A DNA stretch of 64,000 nucleotides, from NCBI RefSeq assembly GCF_025725645.1, contig NZ_CP107007.1, positions 3,038,001-3,102,000 on the forward strand. The letters are read 5' to 3'. The notes beneath the pieces are model-generated. The model was not told the origin of the DNA. It searched no databases and saw only the letters and a list, made by a program, of their open reading frames with translations. A program made the position numbers and the translations under genes. This document shows positions 15,797-25,300 of this stretch, piece after piece (within the stretch, counting starts at the first letter, position 1; each line of letters begins with the position of its first letter). The stretch is from Halomonas sp. GD1P12 (lineage in GTDB: Bacteria > Pseudomonadota > Gammaproteobacteria > Pseudomonadales > Halomonadaceae).

Positions 15797-16475
15797 CCAC
15801 CTGTTACCGCCCAACGCGACGCCCCAGGAACGGGCGGTGAGTGAAACGCTCAGCCGCCCCGATACGATTACCGTGCCCATCCGCGAACTCTGGCGGCCGC
15901 AGGAATGCCCTGAACGGCTTCTGCCGTGGCTCGCTTGGGCAATGTCGGTCGATGAATGGGACGCAGAGTGGAGCGAACAGCAAAAGCGCAACGCCATCGA
16001 TGCCGCGGTTTACCTGCACCGTCACAAGGGCACCGCCGCTGCGGTCCAGCGCGCGGTCGATCTCGTTTTCGATGATGCCGAAGTGCAGGAGTGGTTCGAC
16101 TACGGCGGCGAGCCCTTCCACTTTCGCGTCGTCAGCGAAGGTGCGTTCACAAGCTCGCGCGACTACCAGCGCCTGACTCGCCTGATCGAGTCATCGAAGA
16201 ACGCGCGTAGCTGGCTGGAGGCCATCGTCATTCGCAGCCGTCTCGAATCGGGTGTCACGGTGGCCACCGTCACGGCCCAGGGCAACCACACCCGCATGGG
16301 GCCACGCCCGGCAACGCCGCAAAGCGCGCCCCAAACGGTAAGAGTGGCCGCCGTCCAGCACGCCGCCGCCCGGTACCGCATCGCCCCTTGGCAACTGCGC
16401 CTGAGTACAGCCGACGCGATGGGCATCCACGCCACCGCCTTCCACGACTACCGCCACACCACCATACGAGGTTAA
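15789..16475 (+). CDS. I: Tail protein I (P2 gpI)
   Basis: 228 residues of the phage_tail_I family. LLPPNATPQERAVSETLSR is followed by IRELWRPQECPERLLPWLAWAMSVDEWDAEWSEQQKRNAIDAAVYLHRHKGTAAAVQRAVD, the classic gpI block. It is longer than P2 gpI (about 176), with an extra ~50-residue C-terminal part (GNHTRMGPRPATPQ onwards) that may contact the fibre. It overlaps J by 8 bp. Confidence 0.92.
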   Translation: MVNHLLPPNATPQERAVSETLSRPDTITVPIRELWRPQECPERLLPWLAWAMSVDEWDAEWSEQQKRNAIDAAVYLHRHKGTAAAVQRAVDLVFDDAEVQEWFDYGGEPFHFRVVSEGAFTSSRDYQRLTRLIESSKNARSWLEAIVIRSRLESGVTVATVTAQGNHTRMGPRPATPQSAPQTVRVAAVQHAAARYRIAPWQLRLSTADAMGIHATAFHDYRHTTIRG

Positions 16476-16479
16476 CCCT

Positions 16480-18942
16480 ATGGCCAACTTCCCCGGTCTG
16501 GTACTGACCCGGCAAGGCCGACAGCTCCAGGCAAAAGCGCAGATAGGCGCGGCGCTCACGTTCACCCGCGTCGCCCTCGGCGACGGCACGAGCAGCGCCC
16601 CCGACGCGATGACCGCGCTCGACAGCGAGCTTTTGTCGCTTAGCATCCAAGAGTTCGAAGTCGTCGGCGACGGCACCTCGCGCATGCGCGTGATCATGAC
16701 CAATGAGTCGCTCGAGGATGGATTTTTCGTGCGCGAGCTCGGCGTGTTCGCCGAAGACCCGGACACTGGCACCGAGCAGCTCTACAGCTACACCAACGCC
16801 GGCGACCAGCCCGATTTCCTGCCCGCCGGCGGCGGCGCCACACTCGTCGAAAACGTATTCGATCTCTACACCGTGGTAGGCAACGCGCAGAACGTCACGG
16901 CGCGTATCAACGACTACATCACGATTGCCACCAAGCAAGACATCGATACGATCCGACCGCACTTGATGCCTGAAGGCGGAACCACTCACCAGTTGCCCCG
17001 CAAGCGCAGTAATGCCGAGGGCGACGTCGAATGGTATGACCCCGCCGAGGGCATCAATATCGCGGTCGACTCGCTCGAAGAGCGACGGATCGCCGTCGCT
17101 GAACAACTCACCTTCCGGCTGACGAAAGTCACAACGCGCGGCCTAGCGGTGTATGTGAACGGCCAACGCCTGCCGCGCGGCGACTGGACACCGCTCGGCG
17201 AAACCCAAGTGCGTATCAATATCGCGCTCGAAGCAGGCGACGAGGTGCTGTTCGTTCGCAACGAAGAGATGGGCGAGATCGTGATCCCCCGTGTCTCGCT
17301 GTCGGGGCCATCGCTAGTTTATCCGGGCAGCACCAATGCATTCCAAATCACCGATTTCGATGCATTTGCCAGCTACGAGGTGGCTGCAAGCCGTGGAGAC
17401 GCCAGCCGCGCTGGCGATACCGTCACGCTGACGTTGGGAGCGGAGGAACCAGACGGCGCGCTAGATCTCGACGTCACGCGTGACGGTTCAGGGGTGACAT
17501 ACGAAATCGCGGTTGGGGCCCAGGCGATTGCAATGCCGCAGTGGATCTACCCTGGCATGAACGACACCGGAGTGTCGCTCATGCCCACTCTGCAGGCCAC
17601 GCCGTTTCGAACATACCCTCGCAATGCTGATAGCCCGGCGAGTGCGGACTGGCAGATCGCTAAGGATGCGATGTTCGCGGACATCGTTTGGCAGTCACTA
17701 GAGAACACGGTAAATCTCACGTCGATTACGGTTTCCGAAGTATTGCCCATCCATACTCCGCTGTACGCTCGCTATCGGCAGACAGGCCAACAGCTAGGAG
17801 CTACAGATTGGCAGGTGGTCACGTTTACAACAACCAATACCGCCGCGCAGCCACAGATCACTTCGCCTCGCGAAAACACGGATAACGTGCCGTTTCACGC
17901 CGGTGTTGCGGTGACGGCGTCCCCGTTCAATTTCCCTGCTGGGGGTGATACGCATATCGCGTCTGATTGGGAATTGAGAGACCCAGAAAGCAATAAGCTC
18001 ATCGCGAGTGTCGTCAATAGTGGCGAGCATTTATCGAGCTGGAACGCGATCAGCGAACGGCTAACTCCGTTCACTGCTTATGACGTTCGCGTTCGCTATC
18101 GCGGCGCAATGACCGGCCCGACAGCGTGGTCAAAATCGTCGTCGTTCACGACCGGACCCAGTGTTGGCGAGGTCGTTTTCGACGAGCCCGGACAGCATGT
18201 ATTTATCGTGCCCTATGGCGTGATCTCCATCTGTGCCGTCGCGGTTGGCGGTGGCGGTGGTGCGCATCATAGAGCTAAAGACGACAACAGGTCTCCCTAC
18301 TCCGGGGGTGGCGGAGGCCTGCGATATATCAATGATATAGAGGTCGTTCCGGGTCAAGCGATACCGGTAGTCGTTGGACGTGGCGGTTCAGGCGCTGCTT
18401 TGTATGGCTCATCAACTTCCAGCCGAACAGGAGGAACATCCTCGGTAGGCGAATGGATCTCGGCATTCGGTGGGCGAGGCGGCATTAACGGACTGGGCGG
18501 ACAAGGTGAGGGAGGCGCTGGAGGCAGAGGAGGCCATGGTAATCACTTGGGAGCCGCTGGCGGTGCTGCGGGATATTCGGGTGACGGAGGCAACGGTGGC
18601 TCTGTAACCGGCGGTAGCGAGGATGGAGTGGGAGGCGGTGGTGGCGGTGGTAACAAAACTGGCACTTATAGCTCACCAAAAGGCAGTGGCGGCGGAGTCG
18701 GGCTGTTCGGTGAAGGCCCAAGTGGGGCCGGCGGTACATCGACATCACCAGGAGGAAAGGGTGGCAGTAATGGTACGAACGGCCAGCAAAGCAATCCAAA
18801 CGGAGCCGCCGGCGGAGAATACGGCGGCGGTGGAGGGTTGCCAACCTCCGCCGGAAATCGAGGCGGAGACGGAGGAAGAGGTGCTGTTCGAATCATATGG
18901 GGCCCAGGTCGCTCGTTCCCTCACCATGCTGAAAAAATCTAG
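16480..18942 (+). CDS. H: Tail fibre with Gly-rich tip (P2 gpH position)
   Basis: 820 residues. Residues 1-150 form the conserved phage tail-fibre N-terminal domain that docks on the baseplate (LVLTRQGRQLQAKAQIGAALTFTRVALGDG). Residues ~200-270 resemble a connector (YVNGQRLPRGDWTPLGETQVRINIALEAGDEVLFVRN). Two Ig/FN3-like repeats follow at ~355-460 and ~460-555. Residues ~590-805 are extremely Gly-rich (GGGGG and GGxGG runs) and end in GAVRIIWGPGRSFP, a frequent ending of glycine-rich phage adhesins. The tip presumably decides host range. Its codon use is AT-richer than the baseplate genes. Confidence 0.9.
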   Translation: MANFPGLVLTRQGRQLQAKAQIGAALTFTRVALGDGTSSAPDAMTALDSELLSLSIQEFEVVGDGTSRMRVIMTNESLEDGFFVRELGVFAEDPDTGTEQLYSYTNAGDQPDFLPAGGGATLVENVFDLYTVVGNAQNVTARINDYITIATKQDIDTIRPHLMPEGGTTHQLPRKRSNAEGDVEWYDPAEGINIAVDSLEERRIAVAEQLTFRLTKVTTRGLAVYVNGQRLPRGDWTPLGETQVRINIALEAGDEVLFVRNEEMGEIVIPRVSLSGPSLVYPGSTNAFQITDFDAFASYEVAASRGDASRAGDTVTLTLGAEEPDGALDLDVTRDGSGVTYEIAVGAQAIAMPQWIYPGMNDTGVSLMPTLQATPFRTYPRNADSPASADWQIAKDAMFADIVWQSLENTVNLTSITVSEVLPIHTPLYARYRQTGQQLGATDWQVVTFTTTNTAAQPQITSPRENTDNVPFHAGVAVTASPFNFPAGGDTHIASDWELRDPESNKLIASVVNSGEHLSSWNAISERLTPFTAYDVRVRYRGAMTGPTAWSKSSSFTTGPSVGEVVFDEPGQHVFIVPYGVISICAVAVGGGGGAHHRAKDDNRSPYSGGGGGLRYINDIEVVPGQAIPVVVGRGGSGAALYGSSTSSRTGGTSSVGEWISAFGGRGGINGLGGQGEGGAGGRGGHGNHLGAAGGAAGYSGDGGNGGSVTGGSEDGVGGGGGGGNKTGTYSSPKGSGGGVGLFGEGPSGAGGTSTSPGGKGGSNGTNGQQSNPNGAAGGEYGGGGGLPTSAGNRGGDGGRGAVRIIWGPGRSFPHHAEKI

Positions 18943-18950
18943 GAATTGTC

Positions 18951-19493
18951 ATGCACGCACGTTTTGACACTGATAACCGTTTAGCGGAGCTGATCAACGT
19001 CGATCCTACGGGTCGCTATCACCCCAACGTGATCTGGATACCTGTCAACGATGAGATGATCGAGTATTTGACGGACGACTACATCGTCGATAGAGGTAAA
19101 GTTCAGCCGCCCACGCTCGACTACCTTCGCGATCAGCTCAAGGCTCGCTTGGCCGAGCATCGACATACTGTCGAAACCGGCGGTATGGAGCTCCCCAACG
19201 GCTCGCGCGTTCACACCGACCGTGAAAGCCAGGCCCAGCTCACAGGCGCGTACCAAACGCTGGTCACACCGTTCGTGGAGTCGATCGACTGGAAAGGCCC
19301 GGACGGCTGGATCACGGTCACTGAAACCGAGCTACGCCCGATCGCTCAAGCGGTCGCGCTCCACGTCCAGGGATGCTTCAAAGCCGAACGGCGCGTGAGC
19401 GAGCAGATTACTGCGGCGGAGGATGCCGAGGCGCTTTATGCGATTGATATCGCCCAGGCGTTCGGAGAGGCATTGGCGTCGACGGTGTCGTGA
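18951..19493 (+). CDS. DUF4376 fibre-associated protein (gpG position)
   Basis: 180 residues. The C-terminal two thirds match DUF4376: ETGGMELPNGSRVHTDRESQAQLTGAYQTL, IDWKGPDGWITVTETELRPIAQAVALHVQGCFKAE. Such proteins sit after tail-fibre genes and are thought to help fibre assembly or form its distal part. It takes the place of P2 gpG. It starts 8 bp after H, with an AGGAATTGTC ribosome site. Confidence 0.8.
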   Translation: MHARFDTDNRLAELINVDPTGRYHPNVIWIPVNDEMIEYLTDDYIVDRGKVQPPTLDYLRDQLKARLAEHRHTVETGGMELPNGSRVHTDRESQAQLTGAYQTLVTPFVESIDWKGPDGWITVTETELRPIAQAVALHVQGCFKAERRVSEQITAAEDAEALYAIDIAQAFGEALASTVS

Positions 19494-19529
19494 CACCACG
19501 ATGGTGGTGTTCAACACGGGAGGACCACT

Positions 19530-19706
19530 ATGAACATCATCAAAACAAGCGATCGCGACATTGATCGGTTAATCGACTATTTAGACGATCAACACAATCC
19601 GACTCACCGCGATAGCTCTCGCGAAGCGCTGGAACGCTGGCTCGAAGAGCCTGATGGATTGACGCAAGCCCAGCGTGAGCGCATCGAAGAAGCTCTCTCC
19701 CGCTAA
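19530..19706 (+). CDS. Small hypothetical protein between G and FI
   Basis: 58 residues (MNIIKTSDRDIDRLIDYLDDQHNPTHR...), highly charged, helical, with repeated Asp/Glu/Arg and no TM. It has a strong ribosome site (GGGAGGACCACT) and is followed directly by a terminator, which supports it as a gene. In P2 the G-FI interval is a known insertion place (Z/fun). Function unknown; it could be a small moron or an extra tail chaperone. Confidence 0.7.
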   Translation: MNIIKTSDRDIDRLIDYLDDQHNPTHRDSSREALERWLEEPDGLTQAQRERIEEALSR

Positions 19707-19713
19707 ACTAAGT

Positions 19714-19735
19714 GCCCGCCAATCGGCGGGCTTTT
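19714..19735 (+). terminator. Terminator of the V-H operon
   Basis: GCCCGCC/GGCGGGC hairpin with an AATC loop and TTTT, 7 bp after the stop of the 58-residue gene. Confidence 0.8.
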
Positions 19736-19740
19736 CATTC

Positions 19741-19886
19741 ATATTTTTGTAGTGAGATCGAGCACTACATTCGTTAATACGAGAATTCGAATCAGTAACC
19801 CCAGAAAAGTTGAAAGTTTTTTCACTAAAGCCTCCTTTTTTAATGGCTATTAGTGATAAGGGGCACTGACTCGAGATATGCCCTTT
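19741..19886. other. AT-rich interval with two inverted repeats
   Basis: Unlike the flanking GC-rich DNA, this 146-bp stretch is AT-rich. It has two dyads: TGTAGTG (19748-19754) with CACTACA (19763-19769), and CACTAAAGCC (19823-19832) with GGCTATTAGTG (19845-19855). No gene is seen. It may be a repressor target, a structured RNA or a remnant of a lost accessory gene. Confidence 0.4.
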
Positions 19887-19947
19887 CTGTCCCGCCTTTT
19901 TCGCACAACGCCCGCCACTACCCTCCCGCGCGAACCCCGCCCAACAT
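19887..19947 (+). promoter_or_regulatory. Late promoter P_F with Ogr-type site
   Basis: The 30-bp element at 19887-19916 has CTGTC, N13, then CACAACGCCCGCC, with the dyad TGT-N14-ACA centred at 19897.5. The -10-like CAACAT at 19942-19947 is centred 47 bp away. A further block downstream (CTACCC..CCCGCGCGAA and CATGGC) is shared with P_V at the same spacing. It drives FI onward. Confidence 0.75.
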
Positions 19948-20000
19948 GGCACCACCAGCCAACCGAACAACCCGCTTAAACCTGCGCAGGAGCCACGCCC

Positions 20001-21173
20001 ATGGCCCAGGACTACCACCACGGCGTCCGCGTCGTCGAAATCAAAGAAGGCACGCGCCCCATCCGCACGGTATCGACAGCCGTCATCGGCATCGTCGCCA
20101 TCGCCCCCGCTGCCGATGAAACCGCGTTCCCGCTCAACACCCCGGTACTCGTCACCGACCTCTACGCCGCCATCGGCAACGCAGGCAAAGGCGGCACGCT
20201 GCGCCGCACCCTCTCCGCCATCGTGAATGAGACCCGCGCCGTGTGCGTGGTGGTCCGCGTCGAGCAGGGCGAAGACGAAGACGCCACCACCGCCAACATC
20301 ATCGGCGGCGTCAGCGACACCGGCCAAAAGCTCGGCATGCAGGCGCTCACCGCCGCCGAAACCCGGCTCGGCGTCAAACCGCGCATCCTCGGCGTGCCGG
20401 AACTCGACAACGAAAGCGTCGCCAGTGAGCTCGCCGGCATCGCCCAGCAGTTACGCGCCTTCGTTTATGTCAGCGCCTACGGCTGCGAAACGAAAGAGGA
20501 AGCCAACCTCTACCGCGAAAACTTTGGACAGCGGGAAGTCATGGTGATCTGGCCCAACTGGCAAGCCTTCGACGTCGACGCAGAAGAAACCCGCCCGCTC
20601 TCCGCCGTGGCCAAGGCGCTCGGCCACCGCGCACGGTTGGATAACGAAATCGGCTGGCACAAAACGCTTTCCAACATGCCGGTCAACGGCGTCACCGGCA
20701 TCACGAAGGATCTCTCTTGGGATCTGCAAGACCCGGCCACCGACGCCGGCTATCTGAACGAAGCCGACATCACCACGCTGATCAACAAATCCGGCTTCCG
20801 TTTCTGGGGCTCGCGCACCTGCAGCGTCGACCCGCTTTTCGCGTTCGAGTCCTACACCCGCACCGCCCAGGTACTCGCCGACACCATCGCCGAGGCGCAC
20901 ATGTGGGCCGTCGACAAACCCATGCACCCCAGCCTGGTGCGCGACATCATCGAGGGCATCAACGCCAAGCTCCGCGAGCTCACCCGCCAGGGCTACCTCC
21001 TCGGCGGCGAAGCGTGGTTCGACGAAGAGCTCAACAGCCCCGAGGTGTTGAAGTCCGGCAAGCTGTATATCGACTACGACTACACCCCGGTACCGCCACT
21101 CGAAAACCTCATGTTCCAGCAGCGCATCACCGACCGCTACCTCGTCGATTTCGCCGCGCGCATCAACGATTAA
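20001..21173 (+). CDS. FI: Contractile tail sheath (P2 gpFI)
   Basis: 390 residues (P2 FI is 396). Typical opening AQDYHHGVRVVEIKEGTRPIRTVSTAVIGIVAIAPAAD, then LGVPELDNESVASELAGIAQQLRAFVYVSAYG, WPNWQAFD, LSNMPVNGVTGITKDLSWDLQDPATDAGYLNEADITTLINKSGFRFWGSRTCS, and the C-terminal IDYDYTPVPPLENLMFQQRITDRYLVDF. The ribosome site is CAGGAG. Confidence 0.96.
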   Translation: MAQDYHHGVRVVEIKEGTRPIRTVSTAVIGIVAIAPAADETAFPLNTPVLVTDLYAAIGNAGKGGTLRRTLSAIVNETRAVCVVVRVEQGEDEDATTANIIGGVSDTGQKLGMQALTAAETRLGVKPRILGVPELDNESVASELAGIAQQLRAFVYVSAYGCETKEEANLYRENFGQREVMVIWPNWQAFDVDAEETRPLSAVAKALGHRARLDNEIGWHKTLSNMPVNGVTGITKDLSWDLQDPATDAGYLNEADITTLINKSGFRFWGSRTCSVDPLFAFESYTRTAQVLADTIAEAHMWAVDKPMHPSLVRDIIEGINAKLRELTRQGYLLGGEAWFDEELNSPEVLKSGKLYIDYDYTPVPPLENLMFQQRITDRYLVDFAARIND

Positions 21174-21208
21174 GCCGCCGCCCATATAGGCCACACAGGA
21201 GCTAGACA

Positions 21209-21718
21209 ATGGCACTTCCTCACATCCTTAAGGACTTCATTCTCTTCGGCGACGGCAATAACTACCAGGGCCAAATCCCTGAGCTAACCCTCCCCGAGCT
21301 CGCACGCCGCATGGTCGAGTACGAAGGCGGCGGCATGGACGGCCCGATCGAAGTCGACCACGGCAACGAACTGCAGGAGTTCGAATGGACCGCCGGCGGC
21401 ATGATCGTCGACATCTTCGACACCTACGGCAGCCCCATTCACGACGCCGCGATGCTGCGCTTTACCGGCTCCTACGAATCTGACGAAACCGGCGACATCA
21501 TTCCGGTCGAGATCGTCATGCGCGGCCGCCACAAGACCATCTCGATGGGCGACGCCTCCAAAGGCGATAACAACCAGATCAGCGTCACGACCACGCTCAG
21601 CTACTTCAAGCTCACCGTCGACGGCGAAAACGTGATCGAGCGCGACGTGCCCGGCTACGTGTTCAATGTGCGCGGCGAAGACCGCCTCGCTCAGCGACGC
21701 CAGGCCCTCGGCGTTTAA
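21209..21718 (+). CDS. FII: Tail tube protein (P2 gpFII)
   Basis: 169 residues (P2 FII is 172). Family pattern: MALPHILKDFILFGDGNNYQGQIPELTLPELARRMVEYEGGGMDGPIEVDHG, then LRFTGSYESDETGD..PVEIVMRGRHK.ISMGDASKGD, then YFKLTVDGENVIERDVPGYVFNVRGEDRL. It forms the inner tube beneath the sheath. The start follows an ACAGGAGCT site. Confidence 0.96.
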   Translation: MALPHILKDFILFGDGNNYQGQIPELTLPELARRMVEYEGGGMDGPIEVDHGNELQEFEWTAGGMIVDIFDTYGSPIHDAAMLRFTGSYESDETGDIIPVEIVMRGRHKTISMGDASKGDNNQISVTTTLSYFKLTVDGENVIERDVPGYVFNVRGEDRLAQRRQALGV

Positions 21719-21779
21719 GCCACTCCCAGCTCAAGGCCGCCTCGGCGGCCAAGCCAAACCCGTTCAATAGGACCGCACC

Positions 21780-22124
21780 ATGACCGACAAGACCGAAAAC
21801 CAGATCGCCGCAGAGCAAGCCACCGCCACCGCCCCGGGCGTGCCCACCGAAGTGGTCGAGTTCGAAACGCCGCTCCAACGTGGCAAAACGCAAGTGAAAG
21901 AAGTCACCGTGCGCAAGCCCATGTCGGGTGGCATGCGCGGCGTTAGCCTGGTCGACATCATGAACCTCGATGTCGCCGCGCTTACGAAGGTCATGCCGCG
22001 TATCACCACCCCGGCGCTGACCGAAGCCGAACTGAAAACCATGGATATCGTGGATCTCGTGCAACTCGGCACGGCGCTGAACAATTTTTTGATCCCAAAG
22101 AAACTCAAGGACGTCGAAGCCTAA
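21780..22124 (+). CDS. E: Tail assembly chaperone, zero-frame product (P2 gpE)
   Basis: 114 residues, the short product of the P2-type E gene. The conserved VEFETPLQRGKTQVKEVTVRKPMSGGMRGVSLVDIMNLDVAALTKVMPRI..PALTEAEL matches Phage_TAC/gpE proteins, which chaperone the tape measure. The codons near its end (AAT TTT TTG) contain the slippery heptamer T_TTT_TTG at 22085-22091, used to make the longer E+E' product. Confidence 0.93.
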   Translation: MTDKTENQIAAEQATATAPGVPTEVVEFETPLQRGKTQVKEVTVRKPMSGGMRGVSLVDIMNLDVAALTKVMPRITTPALTEAELKTMDIVDLVQLGTALNNFLIPKKLKDVEA

Positions 22125-22291
22125 GTCTGCCCGAGTTCGTCGAGGACGCCATGGCGGATCTCGCCATGGTGTTCCACTGGCCGCCGGGTGAGATGGACGG
22201 CATGGAGCTCGACGAGCTCATGAAGTGGCGCGAACGCGCCCGCAAACGGCACGAAGCCAGCCAGCCGAAAGGCAAACCACCACGCAAATAG
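21780..22291 (+). CDS. E': gpE+E' by programmed -1 frameshift
   Basis: Ribosomes slipping back one base at T_TTT_TTG (22085-22091, in the correct zero-frame phase) continue at 22091 in the -1 frame to TAG 22289-22291. The product has about 170 residues: 104 from E and 66 from E'. The E' part (SLPEFVEDAMADLAMVFHWPPGEMDGMELDELMKWRERARKRHEA) is the P2 GpE family signature. It has no usable start signal of its own, which supports frameshifting. The T start follows its stop after 9 bp. Confidence 0.88.
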
Positions 22292-22300
22292 GAACGGCCG

Positions 22301-25300
22301 ATGTCGCGAAACCTACGCCTCCAGGTCATGCTGAACGCGATAGATCGCGTCACCGGCCCCCTCAAGAAAATGCGCGAAGGCGCCGGGCAAACCGCCCAGG
22401 CCATGCGCGAAACCCAGGGGCAGCTCAAGGAGCTGCAGCGCACCCAAAGCGACCTCACCAGCTACCGCAAGGCTCGCATCGCCGAGCGGCAAAATATCCG
22501 CGCGATGCGGGATGCCCAATCACGCGCGCGCGAATATACCCAAGCCCTCGAACGCCAGCGCGAAGCCCACGGCGTCAATGAATCCGCCCTCAAGACGGCC
22601 CGTAGCGAGTACAAGCGCCTCTCGAACCAGATGCTGGCCACGACCCTGCCCAGCCGACAGCTAACCGATGCGCTGGAACGCTCGCGTCTGCGCCTGAACG
22701 AAACCCAGCGCGCCACCGATGAATCAGGACGCGCGCTCACGCAGTACCGCAACAAGGTTCGGAACACCGACGAGCGAATCAAACAGCTCACCCAGACCAA
22801 CGCCAACCTCACCGAGCGAACGCGCGGCCTCAAGACCCGGCTCGACGACGCCGGCATCAGCACCGACAACCTCGGCCGAAGCGCCCGCGAGCTGCGAACG
22901 AAGGAAGAGCGGCTCAACACCGCGCTGCAGGAGCAAAAACGCCACCTCTCGGAAGTCGCCCAACGCCAACGCCGCCTAACCGAGGCCCGCGACCGCTACC
23001 AAAACGGCATGGCGAACATGTCCCGCGCCCAGGGCGTCGGCATGGGCATGTTCGGCACCGGCATCGCCCAGGGCTACGCCGCTAGCCGCCTACTCGCGCC
23101 GGGCGTGGCGTGGGGCGAGCAAATGAGCACCCTCCAAGCCGTTGGCCGCTTCGATGCCGACGACGAACGCTACCAGGCATTACGCCAGCAATCCCGCGAC
23201 TTGGGTGCGTCTACGGCATTCAGCGCGACCGAAGTCGGCAGTGGCCAAGAGTTCCTATTACGCGCGGGTATGAGTAGCGACGCGATCCGCGCCTCGATGC
23301 GCGACGTGCTCGACCTCGCACTGGCCAACAACACCGAGCTAGGCCGCGCCGCGGATATCGCCTCGAACATCGCCGGGGCGTTCAAGGTGGATATGGAAGC
23401 CGACGGCTCGATGGCCCGGGTGGCCGATATTCTCTCCGGCACCGCCTCCCGCGCGAACGTCAATCTGGAAATGCTCGGCGAAACCATGAAGTACCTGGGC
23501 GGCGCCGAAGACCTCAAGTTGACGATGGAACAAGCCGCCGCCATGTCCGGCATTCTCGGCAATATCGGCATCCAGGGCAGCCAGGCCGGCACCACCATGC
23601 GCGCCATGATGAACCGGCTCACCAACCCGGCGGCCAATGGCGCCGCCGCGATTGAAAACATCGGCCTGCAGGTCGCCGACGCCAACGGCAACATGCGCGC
23701 GATGCCCGATATCCTGCGCGACATCGCCCAAGCCACGGCGGATCTGGGCAACGTCGAGCGCAAAGCCATCATGCAGGACATCTTCGGCGTGGAAGCAGGC
23801 TCCGGCATGGCCGAGCTGGTCGACGCCATGGGCGGTGGCCAGCTCGATGAGATCATCAACGCCCTCGGCGACAACATGGGCGAAAACGCCCGCATGGCCG
23901 CCACCATGACCGACAACATCGGCGGCGACCTGAAAGCCCTGCGCAGCGCCTGGGAAGAAGTCGGGATCTCGATCACCGACACCAACGATGGCCCCTTGCG
24001 CGACCTCGTCCAGAACATCACCGCCATCACCCGCGGCGTCGGCGACTGGATTAAAGCCAACCCCGAGCTAGCGGGCACCATCGCCAAGGTCGCCGCGGGC
24101 ATGATCGCACTGGCCACCGTCGGCGGCGCCGTCACGATGACCTTCGCCAGCATCCTCTCCCCGCTGCTGTTCGCCCGGTTCGCCATGGCCACCCTGGGCA
24201 TCAAGGTTGGTGCCCTCGCCCCCATCCTCAAAACCGCTGGCGTCGCCCTGTTCGCCGTCGGCCGCGCGCTCACCGTTGGCCTGCTCGGCGCGCTCAAGGC
24301 TACCGCCATATTTCTGGCTACCAACCCGATTGGCTGGGCGATCATGGCCATCGCCGGCGCGGCGTTTTTGATCATCAAATACTGGGAGCCGATCAAGGGC
24401 TTTTTCCAAGGGCTTTGGAAGGACGTGAAAGATGCCTTTGGCGACGGCATCGGTGGCGTGGCCACGCTGCTTCTCAACTGGTCACCCGCCAATCTGATCT
24501 GGCGTGGAATCGTGGGCGCCGTTGAAGGCCTGGGCATCGAAGTGCCTGCCCTATTTCAAGAACTCGGCACGTTTGTCGTCAACGGTCTCATCGGCGGGTT
24601 CGGAAACGGCTGGGCCGCTCTTCGAGAAGCCATGACTCAAATGGCCACCAACCTGAAAAACTGGTTCTGCGACATTCTCGGCATCCACTCCCCCAGCCGG
24701 GTTTTCGCCGGCTTCGGCATGAACATCGTCGAAGGCATCATCAACGGCATCACCGACATGGCCGGCGCCCTGCGCGACCATGTAACGGGGCTGGCCAGCA
24801 ATATCGCGGGGTGGATGAGCGACACCGTGAGCAGCGCCATGGATATCGGTCGCGACATCGCCGGCGGCATGGCCGACGGCATCCGTAACGGCGCGCGCGG
24901 CGCATGGGACGCCGTGACCGGGCTAGCCCGGGGCACCGAGAACACCGCCCGGGAAGAACTCGACACCCACTCCCCCAGCCGCGTGTTCAAGGATATCGGC
25001 GTCGACGTCGCCGGCGGCCTGCGCGACGGCATCGAGCGCGGCGAGAGCGGCCCGCTGGCTCAAGTGCGCAGCCTCGCCAACGGTCTACGCAACGCCGCCG
25101 GCGGCCTCATGCTCGGCGCCGGCATCGCCACCAGCGCCGCCGCCGACATCGACACGCGCAATCTACAGATCGACGCCCGCCCACCGCTGCAAAGTGGGGC
25201 CAGCGCCTCGCCGGTCAACGTGACGATCAACCTCGGCGGAATCACCGTGAACGCCGCCCCCGGCATGGATGAGCAAGCCCTCGCGCGTTTGGTCAATGAG

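Noticed and set aside
23170..24537. 455-codon minus-strand frame antisense to T
   Set aside because: Antisense shadow of a GC-rich gene; Ala/Pro/Met/Ser-rich with no domain.
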